Assembly: GCF_963678635.1 (NCBI RefSeq)
Contig: NC_087064.1
Span: forward strand, 19,826,509-19,890,508
Direction: 5' to 3'
DNA from: Symsagittifera roscoffensis
Lineage: Eukaryota; Xenacoelomorpha; Acoela; Convolutidae
Length of the DNA stretch: 64,000 bases
A program made the position numbers and the translations under genes. How positions within the stretch are numbered: the first letter of the stretch is position 1; each line of letters opens with the position of its first letter. Shown here in pieces: positions 11,501-23,559 of the stretch. The notes beneath the pieces were generated by a model. It was not told where the DNA came from. It worked only from the letters and a program-made list of their open reading frames with translations, and made no database searches.

Positions 11501-14500
11501 TGTCACAATTTTTTTTTCTAAAATCACCCTCTCGAGAAATTCCTAGATCAGCCTTGATCTCCCGACCAATGTCATAAAAAATCTCTTAAATAAATTTCCC
11601 AGTAAGATCTACCTAGCAAGAATGAAGAATACTCCTGAAAATTTTTCCAATATCTTCCAACTGTTTATTGCTTAAAAATTGAAGTCAGAATCTCGAGGTC
11701 CAAAAATTGCCTGAAACCCATCGGATTGAATGTCAATTCTACTTACTAACTCTCAGTAAAATCATAAAAGATCAGCTGGCGATCAACTAACTATTTCGTC
11801 GACAATGAATTAGATAGTACTTTTGAAATCAATTTTTTTTCTAAAGTTTCTTAATACATTCTTCATCAATCCCGACTTCTTCTCGAAACTCAATGGAAAT
11901 GTCAGATCAAATCTCAATCTCTAACCCCAACCCATTAATCCTAGTTGCACTAATTCTGAATCGTCAAACTTTACAGACCCAGATGTCTAAATTTTTTGTT
12001 TTGCTTTTCTGTCGAAGAGTTTAGCTTTTGCTAGTAGATATAGCACGGATTGAGTTTAAACCAGCGGATTTCAGTACAAAGCTGGTGTCATCGAACTTAG
12101 TTCCGGTTCAAAGAAATGAAGAAGCAATCACGTACACAATCTTCAGTGCTGCTGTGATCTCGTGGGAGAAAATTATCGTGCTAGAAAAGTTTCGACCAAA
12201 CGAGACATTTTCAGAGGCGAGAAAAATATTGAGGAACTGCATCGACTAGACAAATGGTTGAAGTGGAGAAAGTACTGGGCAGGGCATAGACATTTCAGTG
12301 TGGGGTGTTAAATTAAGGCTATCACAAGGATAGAATAATTATATTGTAGCCAAAATATTGGAAAAATATCAGTCAAGTCAAGAGAAACAATATTGATTTT
12401 TTTAAATAAATTTGATATCCGAAAAAAAGTTTGTGCTTTGTATTCAAAGTTTTCGAAACTTTTCGAAACTTAATGTTAATGATTGACATCTTTAAAAAAA
12501 TGGTTTGGACGCAATGGATGCTGTTAAATGGCTTTTAAAAACTTCAGCTGTATACAAATAACGTATTTAAACAAAAAACTGAACACAGAGTTCCATATCT
12601 AATTGGAAAAACATGGCAACGGAGCTTAGAACTTTCCGATGAGATCAAAAAAGATTTAGAAACAAATTCAAATAAACACAAAAACAGCTGGCTGATGTGC
12701 AAGTAGTACAGAATGTTCAAAACAAAGCTAGTCGAAAAAATATTTCTTGAAAATTTTCCTTTTCTCAAACTTCCCTTTGATATTTTTATTGTGCGCAGTT
12801 GAAAAAACGACCTAACAAAACTTAAATTTTTGTCATTGACCTGAAATATCAACAGTTGTTTGGTTTTTCCCAAAAACGAATTACAAAAAAAAATTAGAAA
12901 AAATGCGTAAAAAGATTTCAAATTTTGCTCTTTTATTTTTTGTAAAAATTTCTTCAACCGTTAAGTGCTACGGAAAGGTATTTTCATAAGGGTTTCACAT
13001 GTAATTTTAGTGGGGTAAATTAAAGTTTTTTTTGTGGCGTTAAGGACTGTTTTTAGTTTTACTCGCTCGTCTTACTTGCTCGAAAAAAAAGGAACTGTTT
13101 CACAATGCTAAAAAATGTCCGTCAAAAATGTCTGTCAATGAATGTCATTCTCAATGAAAGCTAAAAAAAACTTAATTAAAGGTGGTTTATATCACAACTA
13201 ACGACAATTTAGCTTAGGACTTTCTGATGACAGAACTTAAGACAACCGAAGACAAATTTCTCCCAATTTCATTGGTCGAAACAAAAACTTATGTCTTGAA
13301 GAACTTTGATTATCATGAATATTTTTAATAATGGTTTAACACAACAAACTCAATTATATAAATTTGGATCAATGCGCAAGGTAAGATTGCACTCCTGTTC
13401 TTAATTGCGAGTTTTAAGACTTTTTTCTGAATAAAAAAGCATTCAAAAAGACCACTCGACCTAAATAAGTGACTTCACTCGGTTCATTGACACTTAATAA
13501 GGGCAGTTTGATTTAATTTTAATTGAAGATTAATTTGCATTTAGCCCAGAAAAAATCAACTTGTTGTCACAAACTGATTATTTACCCAAGTCTATCAATC
13601 TTTGATGGCTTTGAAAAAATTTGAAGAATCTTGATTCAACTCTTAAAAAAAATCTTGGCTGTATTGAAGAAGAGAATCTTGAAGAAAAACCTTGAAGAAA
13701 GAAAAAGACAGCAAAAACTATTTTAAAAGATTTTTGACGATTTGCGAAGCAGATGGGCGATTTTACTTTCATGATTCTCCAAGATCAACAAAATTAAGTC
13801 CTGCAATAGGTTAACTGGTACGCCTTGTGACTCTCAATTCAGTGGTATTGAGTTTTCTCTGTTCATTCTGCTTCAATATTCATTACCTCTTCTCTCTCCT
13901 CATTTCGAGCCTCAGGTAAAACCTTCGACCTTTAGATAAAGCCTCTCATCCCAACATCCTAAATCTTAGTTGCTCTAAACTAAATCTTAGTTGCTCTAAA
14001 CTAAATCTTAGTTGCTCTAAACTAAATTTTAGTTGCTCTAAACTGGTCCCAATATCCTAAATCTTAGTTGCTCTAAACTAAATCTTAGTTGCTCTAAACT
14101 AAATCTTAGTTGCTCTAAACTGGTCCCAATATCCTAAATCTTAGTTGCTCTAGTCTAAATATTAAAAAAATAGAAATGGTTTAAATACCATTTTCGTAGC
14201 CGAACTTGTCCAACATGACGTGGTCCACGTTTTGTTTCAGCGTCTCCTTTTGATCGGGCACAGCGTAGATGACCCTGTTAAAGTTCAACTCATGCAGACA
14301 AATCCGGCTGATCTCCATGCAGCTTAAGGTCTTCCCGGTCCCACCCTCGCCCATCAGTATCTTGCGACATGCCCTTTCCTCTTGGATCGACCGGCGAACA
14401 CAGTAGGCTATGTCTTTCTGCTGGGAAGACAAACTGGGCAGCACTGAAAAACAGTATCTTGACATAAAATGAGGTACAATTACCTGTAGTTGTTGTTACA

Positions 14501-14687
14501 AAGAGTTTAAGCTATCCAGTTTAGATCGCAGCTCAAATTTCAAAAGCCGCGACCGTTTCTTAGTCAGTGCCATGTTTCGACTTTATATATCGACCGAAGA
14601 GCTCGTACCAGATTGCGGGTCGAAGTCCCAGACCAATTTGCAGAGATTTTGAAAGTCGTGCTTCGTCAAAATTGCATCCAGCGACAT
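8584..14687 (-). CDS. SF1 helicase-like NTPase gene, five-exon model
   Basis: Inferred spliced host gene, about 280 codons. Exons: 14687-14609 (ATG, 26 codons), 14443-14189, 11265-11078, 10612-10386, 8677-8584 (stop TGA). Every junction has GT donor and AG acceptor with matching phase: 1/1, 1/1, 0/0, 2/2. Exon 2 carries a Q-motif-like LSSQQKDIA, Walker A GEGGTGKT, and a motif-Ia-like VIYAVPDQKETL. Exon 3 carries Walker B ALIIDE. Exon 4 has a motif-V-like NTLEGFHRRVVTIG and, at its end, a motif-VI-like LHTATR. Such motifs in this order fit UvrD/RecD/DUF2075-type SF1 helicases, but the product is short for that family, so exons may be missing or the gene degraded. Third positions are GC-richer than surrounding DNA. 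The 5' side abuts an LTR (14849). Introns hold repeats. A start further upstream is possible (see 36450-37407). Confidence 0.55.
8815..8960 (+). repeat. Copy of dispersed repeat family R
   Basis: Shares CAATTTGGAACGATT and the CCCAAA...ACCAAA.TGG...CATAACTT..A.AAAA pattern with the longer copy at 42855-43160. Only the 5' half is alignable by eye. It lies in the last intron of the helicase-like gene. Confidence 0.4.
9950..10045 (-). repeat. Copy of dispersed repeat family R, 3' end, inverted
   Basis: The reverse complement reads AACCACCCGGAGCACAAATA followed by TTCCGTTACTTTCG, matching the 3' ends of the copies at 30970-31190 and 42855-43160. The unit itself seems partly duplicated here (GGAATATTTATGCTC and GGAATATTTGTGCTC). 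Confidence 0.45.
10160..10335. repeat. Short interspersed CAGATCTGAAATAG repeats
   Basis: CAGATCTGAAATAGCC, with AAGAAAAAGAAA spacers, occurs in tandem at about 10195-10240. Further CAGATCTGAAAT pieces lie at about 10290-10335. It is a low-order satellite in an intron, without coding capacity. Confidence 0.5.
10927..10942. repeat. Homopolymer run of 16 G
   Basis: An uninterrupted G16, preceded by TTGGGTGGGC, so a G-quadruplex is possible on the plus strand. It lies in the intron between exons 3 and 4 of the minus-strand helicase-like gene, where the transcript would read poly-C. Confidence 0.8.
12025..12249 (+). CDS. Coding-like terminal exon, unknown product
   Basis: A C/T-rich stretch ending GAGTTTAG precedes about 74 open codons (LLLVDIARIEFKPADFSTKL and onward) ending in TAG. 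Codon use is mixed at third positions, unlike the AT-rich surroundings, which supports real or recent coding. No domain is recognised. It lies inside the large second intron of the minus-strand helicase-like gene, on the opposite strand. It may be the last exon of a nested gene or a pseudogene piece; no upstream partner exon was found. Confidence 0.4.
   Translation, partial: LLLVDIARIEFKPADFSTKLVSSNLVPVQRNEEAITYTIFSAAVISWEKIIVLEKFRPNETFSEARKILRNCID
12548..12706 (+). CDS. Coding-like exon, unknown product
   Basis: An acceptor-like AAAACTTCAG is followed by 52 open codons (start LYTNNVFKQKTEHRVPYLIG, later TWQRSLELSDEIKK) and a TAG. Polar and lysine-rich, with no known domain. Same strand as 12025-12249 and possibly the same gene. 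The minus-strand 137-codon ORF over this stretch is low-complexity and judged a shadow. Confidence 0.3.
   Translation: MYTNNVFKQKTEHRVPYLIGKTWQRSLELSDEIKKDLETNSNKHKNSWLMCK
13959..14153. repeat. 21-bp minisatellite with higher-order structure
   Basis: Eight copies of CTAAATCTTAGTTGCTCTAAA, arranged as four units, a 14-bp spacer (CTGGTCCCAATATC), three units, the same spacer, and one unit. The repeated spacer shows that blocks, not only single units, have been duplicated. It lies just downstream of exon 2 of the helicase-like gene, in its intron. Confidence 0.9.
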
Positions 14688-14848
14688 AAGTTTATACGTT
14701 GATTAAAAAAATTACCTTCGAGACAAATTCAACGATCGACGGAATTCAAATTTGTACAAATTTTACCGAAAGTGGCGTCGTAATGACGTCGTCAAGTTGT
14801 AGCAAAAAACCTAGTTAATGAAAAATTTAACACCGAACAGCTCAATTT

Positions 14849-15252
14849 TGGAACCAGATATAAACTATATTTATTATTGGTTATAATTTGGATATTTTAT
14901 CTCTATAAAATATTTAATATTAGCCAATCACGATCCATCTAACTAACAATCCACTTACTAGTAAGTGCTAAAATTACTTGTAATTTCAGCACCAGAGAGA
15001 TTTGAATTTAACTTAGAAAATAGTTACCTCTCCAAGAGAACTTTAGCAATTGCAATAAGCCAGTATACTCTAGATCTATTGTGCCTAGCAGAGACTAGTT
15101 AAACACCCTGAGACTAGTGGATATAAGAGTAAGATTAGGATCGGTATTGGACTAAGAAGTTGCACGAATCTATCCGGCCGAAAATAAGATAGCGTGACGA
15201 GCAGACGGTGTACCCTATCCGAAATTACTCTATGAGTTACACCAAAGACATA
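14849..15252 (+). repeat. 5' LTR
   Basis: 404 bp, TGGAACC...GACATA. The end was placed where it stops matching the 3' LTR (30542-30933). A TATAAGAG at about 15122 is conserved in the LTRs at 30542 and 57846 and is a candidate core promoter. Just downstream are the strongly conserved GAAGTTGCACGAATC and GACGGTGTACC blocks. The ends do not follow the common TG...CA rule, as is also the case in some gypsy-like families. Confidence 0.85.
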
Positions 15253-15259
15253 AATCATC

Positions 15260-15277
15260 TGGTGCAACCATAAGTCT
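15260..15277 (+). other. Candidate primer-binding site
   Basis: TGGTGCAACCATAAGTCT begins 7 nt after the LTR end. It starts with TGG, the complement of a tRNA CCA end. The priming tRNA was not identified. Confidence 0.4.
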
Positions 15278-17026
15278 CAAACAAGGCCTTAAAAAACAAA
15301 TTATCTTAGAACTAACAGATAGATTAGAATTAGACAAAAACATTTTCAAAAATGTTACATGATAATAATCTAATTGAAATGTCTCTACGACTCAATAGAT
15401 CAGAACCGCTATTCCGCACAATACTAGAGCTACCAGGCATTGCAAGAAGGCATCGGACAAGAGACGATCTACGACTACGAAGAAACTTACCATTAAGTTT
15501 CATGGTCGTACGGCAAAAGCCAGACCAAACTTTTATATTTAGAATTTTTACTAGCAATGAATTTAGATTTTCATTTGCAAACATAGAAACCTTGAAGAAA
15601 AATCTTCAATGATTATTACAGGCGCTAAATCACATTTATTATTGTACAATAACGATTTATAAAAACACCTCAAATTGTTTCCTCTAAATCTACAGTAAAA
15701 TTTAAAAAGATATCTGAAAAATATATTTTTTGAAAACAAAAAATAAAAATTAGTTGAACTGATCATAAATTTTTAGTAAATATAAATCATCCTGGCATCC
15801 CCAGTTTCATCACCTAAACATAACAACAATCATTAAACCACTAATATCATCAAACACTAAATTTTTCTATCAGATAAGTTTAAATTATCTTTAACGGCTT
15901 ATCCAAATTTTTACCTCTATTTCATTTCAACTTGTTCAATCTTAAACTAGATCATCAAGGCTTCCCTTGGATCTCTATTAAATAATTAAATTAAATCCAT
16001 TTTATACCATAAAAAAATATATCCTGATCATCAAGGCCTATCCTTGGATCAAATAGAACAATTTTGTTCTCCCCCACCCAATAATAAAGTGTCTAACGAC
16101 CTCAAACGTCGATTCGATACCCAACCCTTTCAAAGACCCAGGACTAATAGACATTTTTCAATCACACTAACCATTCAAATTAAGCTAAACAGTGAAGAAC
16201 TTCGGTTATTCGTCCTTCACTTAATCCCCCCTCTTACCTGACCCAGGCTAAATCTTAAATCTTAGTAAGTATTAAAATAGTATCTAACGAACTACCTGTG
16301 TTCTAATTATACCTGAACCTTGTGGATCAATTTACTATTCTCCAACCCTTGAACACAATCACTACCCCCGAGTAAGATTAAGTAAGTTAACTTCTTAACT
16401 TAGAGTAGCCACGAGAAAGTAACAATCATTCTTCGGAATCGATATATACTTTTCTCTCCAACCCTACATAAAAGACCCAAGTTAGGCTAACCAAAAAATT
16501 GTAAGGACTAACAGTATAGGATTTTATAAATCACTAATGACAATCTTGCACCCTTCATCCTAAACCTTATGTCACTGAACAATTTAGGAAATAAACAAAC
16601 AATCGTACTACACAATTGTAAAATAAAAAACGAAACATACGATCTTGTAATTACACCTTATAAACAAACAATCGGATATATTCGCACAAAACGTCAAACA
16701 ATAAAAAGAAAAATTTTAAGCAAGCAAAGACAAATTACACGAAAAAGATTTTCAAAGCGTAGAAACGCAGTCTCTGAATCAGAAGTCAGTAATTTAGATG
16801 CACTTTACAAACTAAAAGAAACAGTAAATAAAAACTACCCAGTTCACGACCCATTATATTTTTCAGATTCAGAAGCTACATCACATTGATCAAAGCAAGG
16901 AAAAAGAAGAATAAAAAAGATATACAAAAATAAACCAGTACGTCTATACAATTGGAATCAACCAATCAGACACATCGAACCTTACGCACTAACAGTTATA
17001 AAACAAAAAAATGAGCCAAAGTCCAA
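15278..17026 (+). other. Element leader with small ORFs
   Basis: Between the putative PBS and recognisable gag. It holds two open stretches: 15352-15612 (86 codons, Arg-rich) and 16569-16889 (106 codons, very basic, ending SDSEATSH). The second could be the decayed N-terminal part of Gag. Neither has a recognised domain. The rest is A/T-rich and non-coding. Confidence 0.4.
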
Positions 17027-19590
17027 GTGATGAAAGTCCAGACGAAAACTCTGTTTTTCCCATTTATTGTAAAATTACTCACTGAAGATAGAGGACAAAG
17101 ACAATTTTGTACTAATTTAATTGCAAATGTATTCCAACAAGGAATTAGCCCATGTAAAGCAGAATTCCCAGAAGTAAAAAACAAAAGACAAATTATCGAT
17201 CATTATTTGAAAGGAATAAGTAACCTAACACAGCCATATGGAATCTACACCATAAAACTCAGCACAGAAAGTAGATATCATAGCAAACATGTTATTTAAA
17301 CAGACGATGTCGACATGCAATTTTCAAAGGTATTCACAGAATACATTAAAAATATACAACACCAAAATTCACAGAGAGCAAACTCAATATTCGCCAACGA
17401 TGTTTTTTCACTAATATATAGTTATGTAACTATACTAGAAAATATAGGAACTGAAATGACACACAAATGTCAAACATCACACACCGGTTCAAACATCAAG
17501 ACACACAAATGTCAGAAATGAAATTGCCGCATTCTCAGCATTTTTAAACACAATTCGTGAAAACTTTTCAAACAATGAAATTTGACCAAATGTCAAACAT
17601 GATTTACAAAAAATCTTAGCATGGTTCATAATTGATTATGTTGCACATAATATTGATTTAATTGCACAAGCAAGAAAAAATTTCAGACCTCAAAGTACCA
17701 ATGACGACACTGTCATTGCAGAACAATCAGATTATATTTGGGACCCTGAATGGTCTCATCCATTATTTCTGAACATACCAATAGACATCTCAAGTCAAGC
17801 AATCAGTACAATTTCTATTCACAAAGACTATGTAAAGATATTTCCACTTACAATAGATGCAACACCTTTAAACTATAATTCATTTTTACCTGATAGAAGA
17901 CAAAATAATAGTTTAAACTCAACTCTTGTACAACAAGAAAACTTAAATGGAACTAAAAATCTTACACAACAAGATATTCAAACACCATCACATTTTATAA
18001 ATGAAGAAATAGTTGAAACAATTGTAACAACTACACAGCAAAGTATTTCACCAATACATCCAAACCTTACAACACCAAAACCAAAGACTTCAATATTACC
18101 ACAAGTAACATTGCAATCTACGGTTAAACCCTCAGTTGCTCCAAAATATTCACATATGGATTACCAAACATTTAGACCAATGACAAAACCACCACAAAAA
18201 CAAAGAATATTCACCAGAAGTATATTTGCAGAACACAATTATAACTAAGTAAACAGATCACAAACATCTGAACCCCCTCGTACAAACCCGCATAATCGTT
18301 CATATTCACAACGACAAAATTCCCAACAACAAACATCAAATTTCGTAAATTTTAATGATAAACCACGAAATCCAACAGACCCAAGTGAAAACTATCCATT
18401 TTTTCAACAGAACAAAAATAGTAAACAGCATTACCAAAATAAACATAAAACACCTTATTATACACCTTATTACACACCCAATTATCTTTCATCAGATGAT
18501 GACGACTTTCATGACCAAAACCATCAACAAAGCTTTCAAAACCAAAGACTCCACTCTTATCACGTAAATCAACCAGATATTTTCAAACCATATACACGAG
18601 AACAACATATGCGACAACCTAGACCAAATCAAGCATCTCAAAATAATGATTTTTATTCACAAAACCCAGTAAATACTGATTATTATCAACCAACGCAAAT
18701 GCAAAATGAAATACCACTACCATATTATTTGCAACAACATGAAATAACAAAAAATCAACTGAAAATTTTTTCACAAATGCCAAATGCCGCAGAATTACTA
18801 CAGATGACCATGAATCTATACCTCATGGGTGGATCATCAATAACATCAAATAAACCATTAATAGTATTCACAGGCACAGACCCTGAATATTCTGTAGAAG
18901 ACTATCTAAATGCAGTCACAGCAAATTTAATTTTAAATATCGGACCTGAACCAATTAATACACCACTCCATCCAAACTGGATACATAGACGCACAGCGTT
19001 ATTTCAAACAACACTTGATGGCGCAGCTCAGAAATAAACAACACCAAAGAGTTTTATGCAATAAAATTTGCAGACTACCAAATGAAACAATTAAACAATT
19101 GGCAGTTAGAATCGAAACACTAGTTCAAAAAGCATATTCACTGAACACTCATGATTATAAAAACACGAAAATCACAGAAATTTTAATGATGACTCTAACA
19201 CCCCAATTAAAAAAAATAGCTATGAAAAAGAGAGCATCACATCCCTCATCAATTCGAGAACCAGATTTAAATTTTAGGAAACTAGTTGACAAGCTAGAAC
19301 AAGCAGAAATCACAACGAAACTCGAAGAAACAGAAAATCTTAAACTACAATACGTTATTAGAATCGAAACAAATACTACACATATAAACAACATACACGA
19401 TTCAGATGTAGACCTAACTGAAAAATTCACTGAAATTTTGAACACATATGAGAAAATCCCAATTTCAAAAGTAAACCATCTTTCAAGAAATGGTGAAATT
19501 ATTGCCGAAGATACGGACACAGCATTGCTGAATGTAGACAAAAACAACAAGATAACCAAAAAAGCCGCAAAAGTACAACGAACCAAATAA
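17027..19590 (+). pseudogene. Gag-like polyprotein region, broken
   Basis: Open segments in changing frames: 17027-17299, 17315-17521, about 17590-18248, about 18250-19037, 19015-19590. The middle part is rich in Gln, Asn, Pro and Thr. The last two segments resemble a Ty3-type capsid: VFTGTDPEYSVEDYLNAV, then ETIKQLAVRIETLVQKA, a pattern typical of retrotransposon Gag C-terminal capsid helices. A frameshift lies in the 19015-19037 overlap and a TAA at about 18246. No major homology region could be verified. Role in the intact element: virion-like particle formation. Confidence 0.65.
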
Positions 19591-19599
19591 ATCGTTCTA

Positions 19600-20498
19600 T
19601 CAATACATGAAAAAGGATCAAAATTTACCAAACAAAAATATACATAGTATTAACAGCTCTGGTAAACCACTCCCAAATAATTCAAATTACTCAAGAAACC
19701 AATCACCCTATAACCAGAACAACGAAATTCACGAAATTTCTCACAAAATAGATATAGTCGATCAATTAGCCAAAATAACCAGTCTAGAAACAACTATTCA
19801 CGATCAAATTCAAACAGAACAGATTTTTTTGATACCAGTTTCATTCAAATCCTAGGATTAGACACTATTCAAACGATAGATCACGTAATTCATCATACAA
19901 TAGAAATAGAAACTACTCAAATAATAGAAACCAACGTTACCAAAACAATAGATCAAGAAACAATTCGTACAACAGATCTAATTATCAAGGAAACAGTAAC
20001 AATTACTATAATAGGTCACGAAACAACTCACAAAATAGGAATCCCAATTATAACAATCGAAGAATTTATTCTCAATCCCCTTATAGAAAAAATAATCGTT
20101 ACCCTGATTCTCAACACAAATATAGAAGTAACACACCAAAACATCAACGACAAATTAATCAGGTACAGGCAACTGAAGAAATAACCTCAGATCCCCCTGA
20201 TAGTAACACTACAGAAAGTACCGAACTACAATTAAACCACATAAATTGTGAATCAACAGACAGCGAAAGTGATACTAATGACACTATCTCAGTTAATATG
20301 ATCACAGTCGAAAACGACTACGAATCCATTGTATACGAACAACCTTTTAGTTCACACATTTACGAAAATCAATCAGAACTTCTTCAAGAGTACTATACTA
20401 GACCCATAAGAAACGATGTACCAGTTGAACAAAATGTAAATGAAATAAATACAGTAGTCAATAGCGAAAAACAACGCTCAAGTACAAATCACATTTAA
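19600..20498 (+). pseudogene. Basic Arg/Asn/Ser/Tyr-rich nucleocapsid-like domain
   Basis: From about 19850 to 20150 the best frame is a run of short Asn-Arg-Ser-Tyr repeats (such as NNRSRNNSYNRSNYQ) encoded by AATAGATCA-like DNA repeats. An acidic stretch (STDSESDTNDTISVN) follows, to a TAA at 20496. The position between capsid and protease is that of a nucleocapsid, but I see no CCHC zinc knuckle. Basic repeats would replace it for RNA binding (inference). Frames change at about 19610 and 19855. Confidence 0.5.
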
Positions 20499-20777
20499 CA
20501 AAATATACAAAAAGAACAGCCAAGAGAAAAAATTTGGACAATCCCATTTCTCTTAGAAAGCCCAAAAAGTAAAGAATTTCAACCACCCGATCTTGAAATA
20601 GATTTTTTAATTGATTCAGGAGCAGAATCAAATATTATTAACATCCCTACTTGGAATGAAATCAAATCGTTACATGCAACCCTAACATCTATAAAGACAG
20701 CCAGTAAATTAGCAACAGCACAAGGCTCAAAATTAGGTAAATTATGGAAAAATCCAACTTTTCCTTGTTCCCACTAG
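20499..20777 (+). pseudogene. Retroviral-type aspartic protease
   Basis: The frame contains LIDSGAESNIINIP at about 20607-20648: the D-S-G-A active site of retropepsins with the following hydrophobic segment. The end is frayed by a stop near 20776, before the RT part begins in another frame. In the intact element it would process Gag-Pol. Confidence 0.75.
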
Positions 20778-20781
20778 AACA

Positions 20782-22960
20782 ATGGAACAAAATAAAATAC
20801 TAAACAAACCATTTAAACAAACATTTCACATTACAGACATAAAACACAAAATCATTGGCATACCATTTATAACTAAGTATATTCCCATAATAAACAATTT
20901 GAATAGCAAACTTCCTATTAAAGATAAATACACAAGAACAAAAAACACTTCCTTAACATTCTTTCGAAGATTAAACAAACAACCACCATTTTTCTCCAAA
21001 TTTTATCCTATATACAATCAGGAACGAAAATACTTGAAACCACTATCAGGAAATGTATATAACTTTTCAATCAAACAAGTCCACCAGTATGATAAAGACC
21101 AAAACAAACAACATTTTTTTATGTCAGACCTTGAATTTAAACCCACTCATAAATTTTTCCGAATCACAATTTCATCCATAAAATATATGAAACTTTCAAA
21201 CTCAGATATTAATTCATTACACTTATATAACAATTCACCATACCAGATAACACTACCCCTAGGACTCTTAGGATACTGAGAAACAAATGCTACAACTTCA
21301 CCCACAAATGAAGTAGCATATCGAGTCAATAATATATTACATTTACTAGACATATGTCAATCCACAATTCTTGATGAAGAATTATCAATAAACAATATAT
21401 TATGCAACGAAAAAAGAAACACTGACTACTTCACAAAAACACCATATTTTAAACCAACGTTTAAAATATCACATTATACGGAAGAACAACAAAAGTTTCT
21501 AACAATGTTTAATTTTCAACATTCTCAAATAACACAAAAAGAATTCGACAAAATAGCCGAACTATTATTAAAATTTCCAACAGTTTATGCAACATCAAAA
21601 TTCGATGTTGGAAAAATTAGTTCACTACTACATTTACCTTTAAAACCTGATGCAGTTTTCAAAAAGCAAAGAGCAAGTAAAGTACTAATACATTTACAAG
21701 ATAAAGTAAACAGACTACTTGACATTTTAGAACAATTTGGAATTATATCACCAGTAAACAAAGAAGAACAACCAAAAGGTAATACCTTTATCAACCCAGT
21801 TATCATCTTAGTTAAAGGAGAATCACTAAAAATCGTTCTAGATGCTAGATAACTCAATTCACTAATTGACGAATCTAAATGTAATTGGCCCATTGAACCC
21901 ATTCAAGTAATTCTAACAAAAAATAAATGGTAAATATTTTACAACCGCAGATATGAATAGTGCATACAATCAAATGTCACTTGATGAACAATCACGACGA
22001 TTAACAGAAATCGTTATTGGAAATCAACAATACGAATTCAATAGATCATTCTATGGAATTTCCATTAGACCAGCAGCTTTTTCAGCTTTTATGAGTAAAA
22101 TTTTTTGACCACTTATACTCACAAAACATGCAACCACATACTTAGATGATGTTTTCATGCAGTCACAAACGAAAGACGAAATGTTTATAATTTTAGACCA
22201 ATATCATCAAATACTCAAAAATGAAAACATGAAAGCAGCCCAGACAAATCACAATTTTTCCTAACACGCGTAAAATTTCTTGGCCACATTATCGAAAGAA
22301 ACACTATAACTCCATTGAAGTCACGGATACATGCAATCCAAAAACTTCAAGCACCCACAAATAAAAAGAAAATCCAAGAATTCCTTGGAATGTTAAATTT
22401 TCTAAGTAAATATGTATACAAAATGTAATTATACTTAAGACCTTTCTATAACATTCTTAGACAGCAAAATAACTTCGAATGGACTACCGAACATCAAACA
22501 AGATTCGAAGAAATTAAAAAATTGTTAACAGAACAAATATCAAATACAATCCCAGATCCAAATCAACCATTTTACGCAATGTGCGATGCTTCAAATTTTG
22601 GCATCAGCGCAGCATTGCTACAATCACACAGTGGAACAAACAAAATGAATCTTATATAGGCAAATTCTCATTTATTTACACAAGCTGAACTACGACTTTC
22701 TAATCTCATGAGAGAATGCACAGCTATAATATACACACTTACCGAATATAAATTTCTAATACTTGGATCAAAACATCCAACAGTTCTATTTACAGATCAT
22801 AAACCTATAATATTTCTTTTTACACAGAAATCAAACCCAAACCATAGAGTTTACAGATTTCAATTAGGTTTAATGAAATTCCCAAACATACATATAGTTT
22901 GAACAGCAGGAAAAAATCTTGCACTACCAGATACATTAAGTAGAAATACACCACCTGAAC
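20782..22960 (+). pseudogene. Reverse transcriptase and RNase H, broken
   Basis: 20782-21279 is a pre-RT linker that ends in an in-frame TGA. 21505-21852 holds the RT N-terminus (KFDVGKISSLLHLPLKPDA, then ISPVNKEE) and ends at TAG directly after LDAR. Motif A (ADMNSAYNQMSL) is near 21950. The catalytic YLDD is at 22139-22150. A fingers-to-thumb FLGMLNFLSKY block lies near 22385. RNase H follows: MCDASNFGISAALLQ near 22580, RECTAIIY near 22712, and AGKNLALPDTLSR ending near 22945. Several in-frame TGA codons occur, at least one (about 22901) where this family normally has Trp. Two frameshifts lie between 21900 and 22280. Confidence 0.85.
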
Positions 22961-23559
22961 TACTTACACGAAAAACTACAGTTGAAATACCACAAAATAT
23001 TAAATTCTATCTTGCAAAAAATGAAACATCACCACGATTAGAATGCAAATACGCAGTAAAAACTGATATAGATCAGTCACAAATAAATAACTTACAACAT
23101 TTCCTACTCTATTTAGATTGTCAAAATAACCACTATGATGTAGATCTATTAGGAACATCCACATTCAATCCAATTCCTTATTCACATTGGATAAAAAATA
23201 ATTCTCAACAAAAAACAATCAAACAACAACCACACAAAAAAAGACACCTTTCCATTGATAGAAAAATAAAATTTAACTGACAAAATAAATTTCTCAGGAC
23301 CACCAATAAATGATTTAAAATACACAATAAATCAAATTTTTGATCTTCATGACCCACTCGACACAATCCCTTTATCAAAATTAGAAGTTGAAAATATTTT
23401 TCTACCACCAACAAAGAAAATTACATTACATTTATGACCAAAAAATCAAAACTTTGATCCAGTAATTCGACAACTCAAATCATGATACAAGTATAAAACG
23501 AAACCAACAAAAGCTGATACAACAATATTAGGAAAAAAAACACTCCTCCGATACTTTAG
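22961..23559 (+). other. Linker between RNase H and integrase
   Basis: Low-complexity Lys/Asn/Gln-rich frames with several TGA stops. DPVIRQLKS at about 23457-23483 resembles the segment that precedes the integrase zinc finger in gypsy-like Pol proteins. No separate gene. Confidence 0.4.

Noticed and set aside
12544..12957. 137-codon minus ORF, Phe/Leu/Lys-rich
   Set aside because: Low-complexity translation of A/T runs; the opposite strand has a better exon at 12548-12706.
13959..14153. CRISPR-like array
   Set aside because: Units are directly adjacent or share identical spacers, the DNA is animal nuclear, and no cas-like gene is present. It is a minisatellite.
14840..14852. Target-site duplications for the LTR elements
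   Set aside because: Flanks of the 14849/30933, 8199/8580 and 43663 ends share no convincing 4-6 bp repeat. Rearranged flanks prevent a call.
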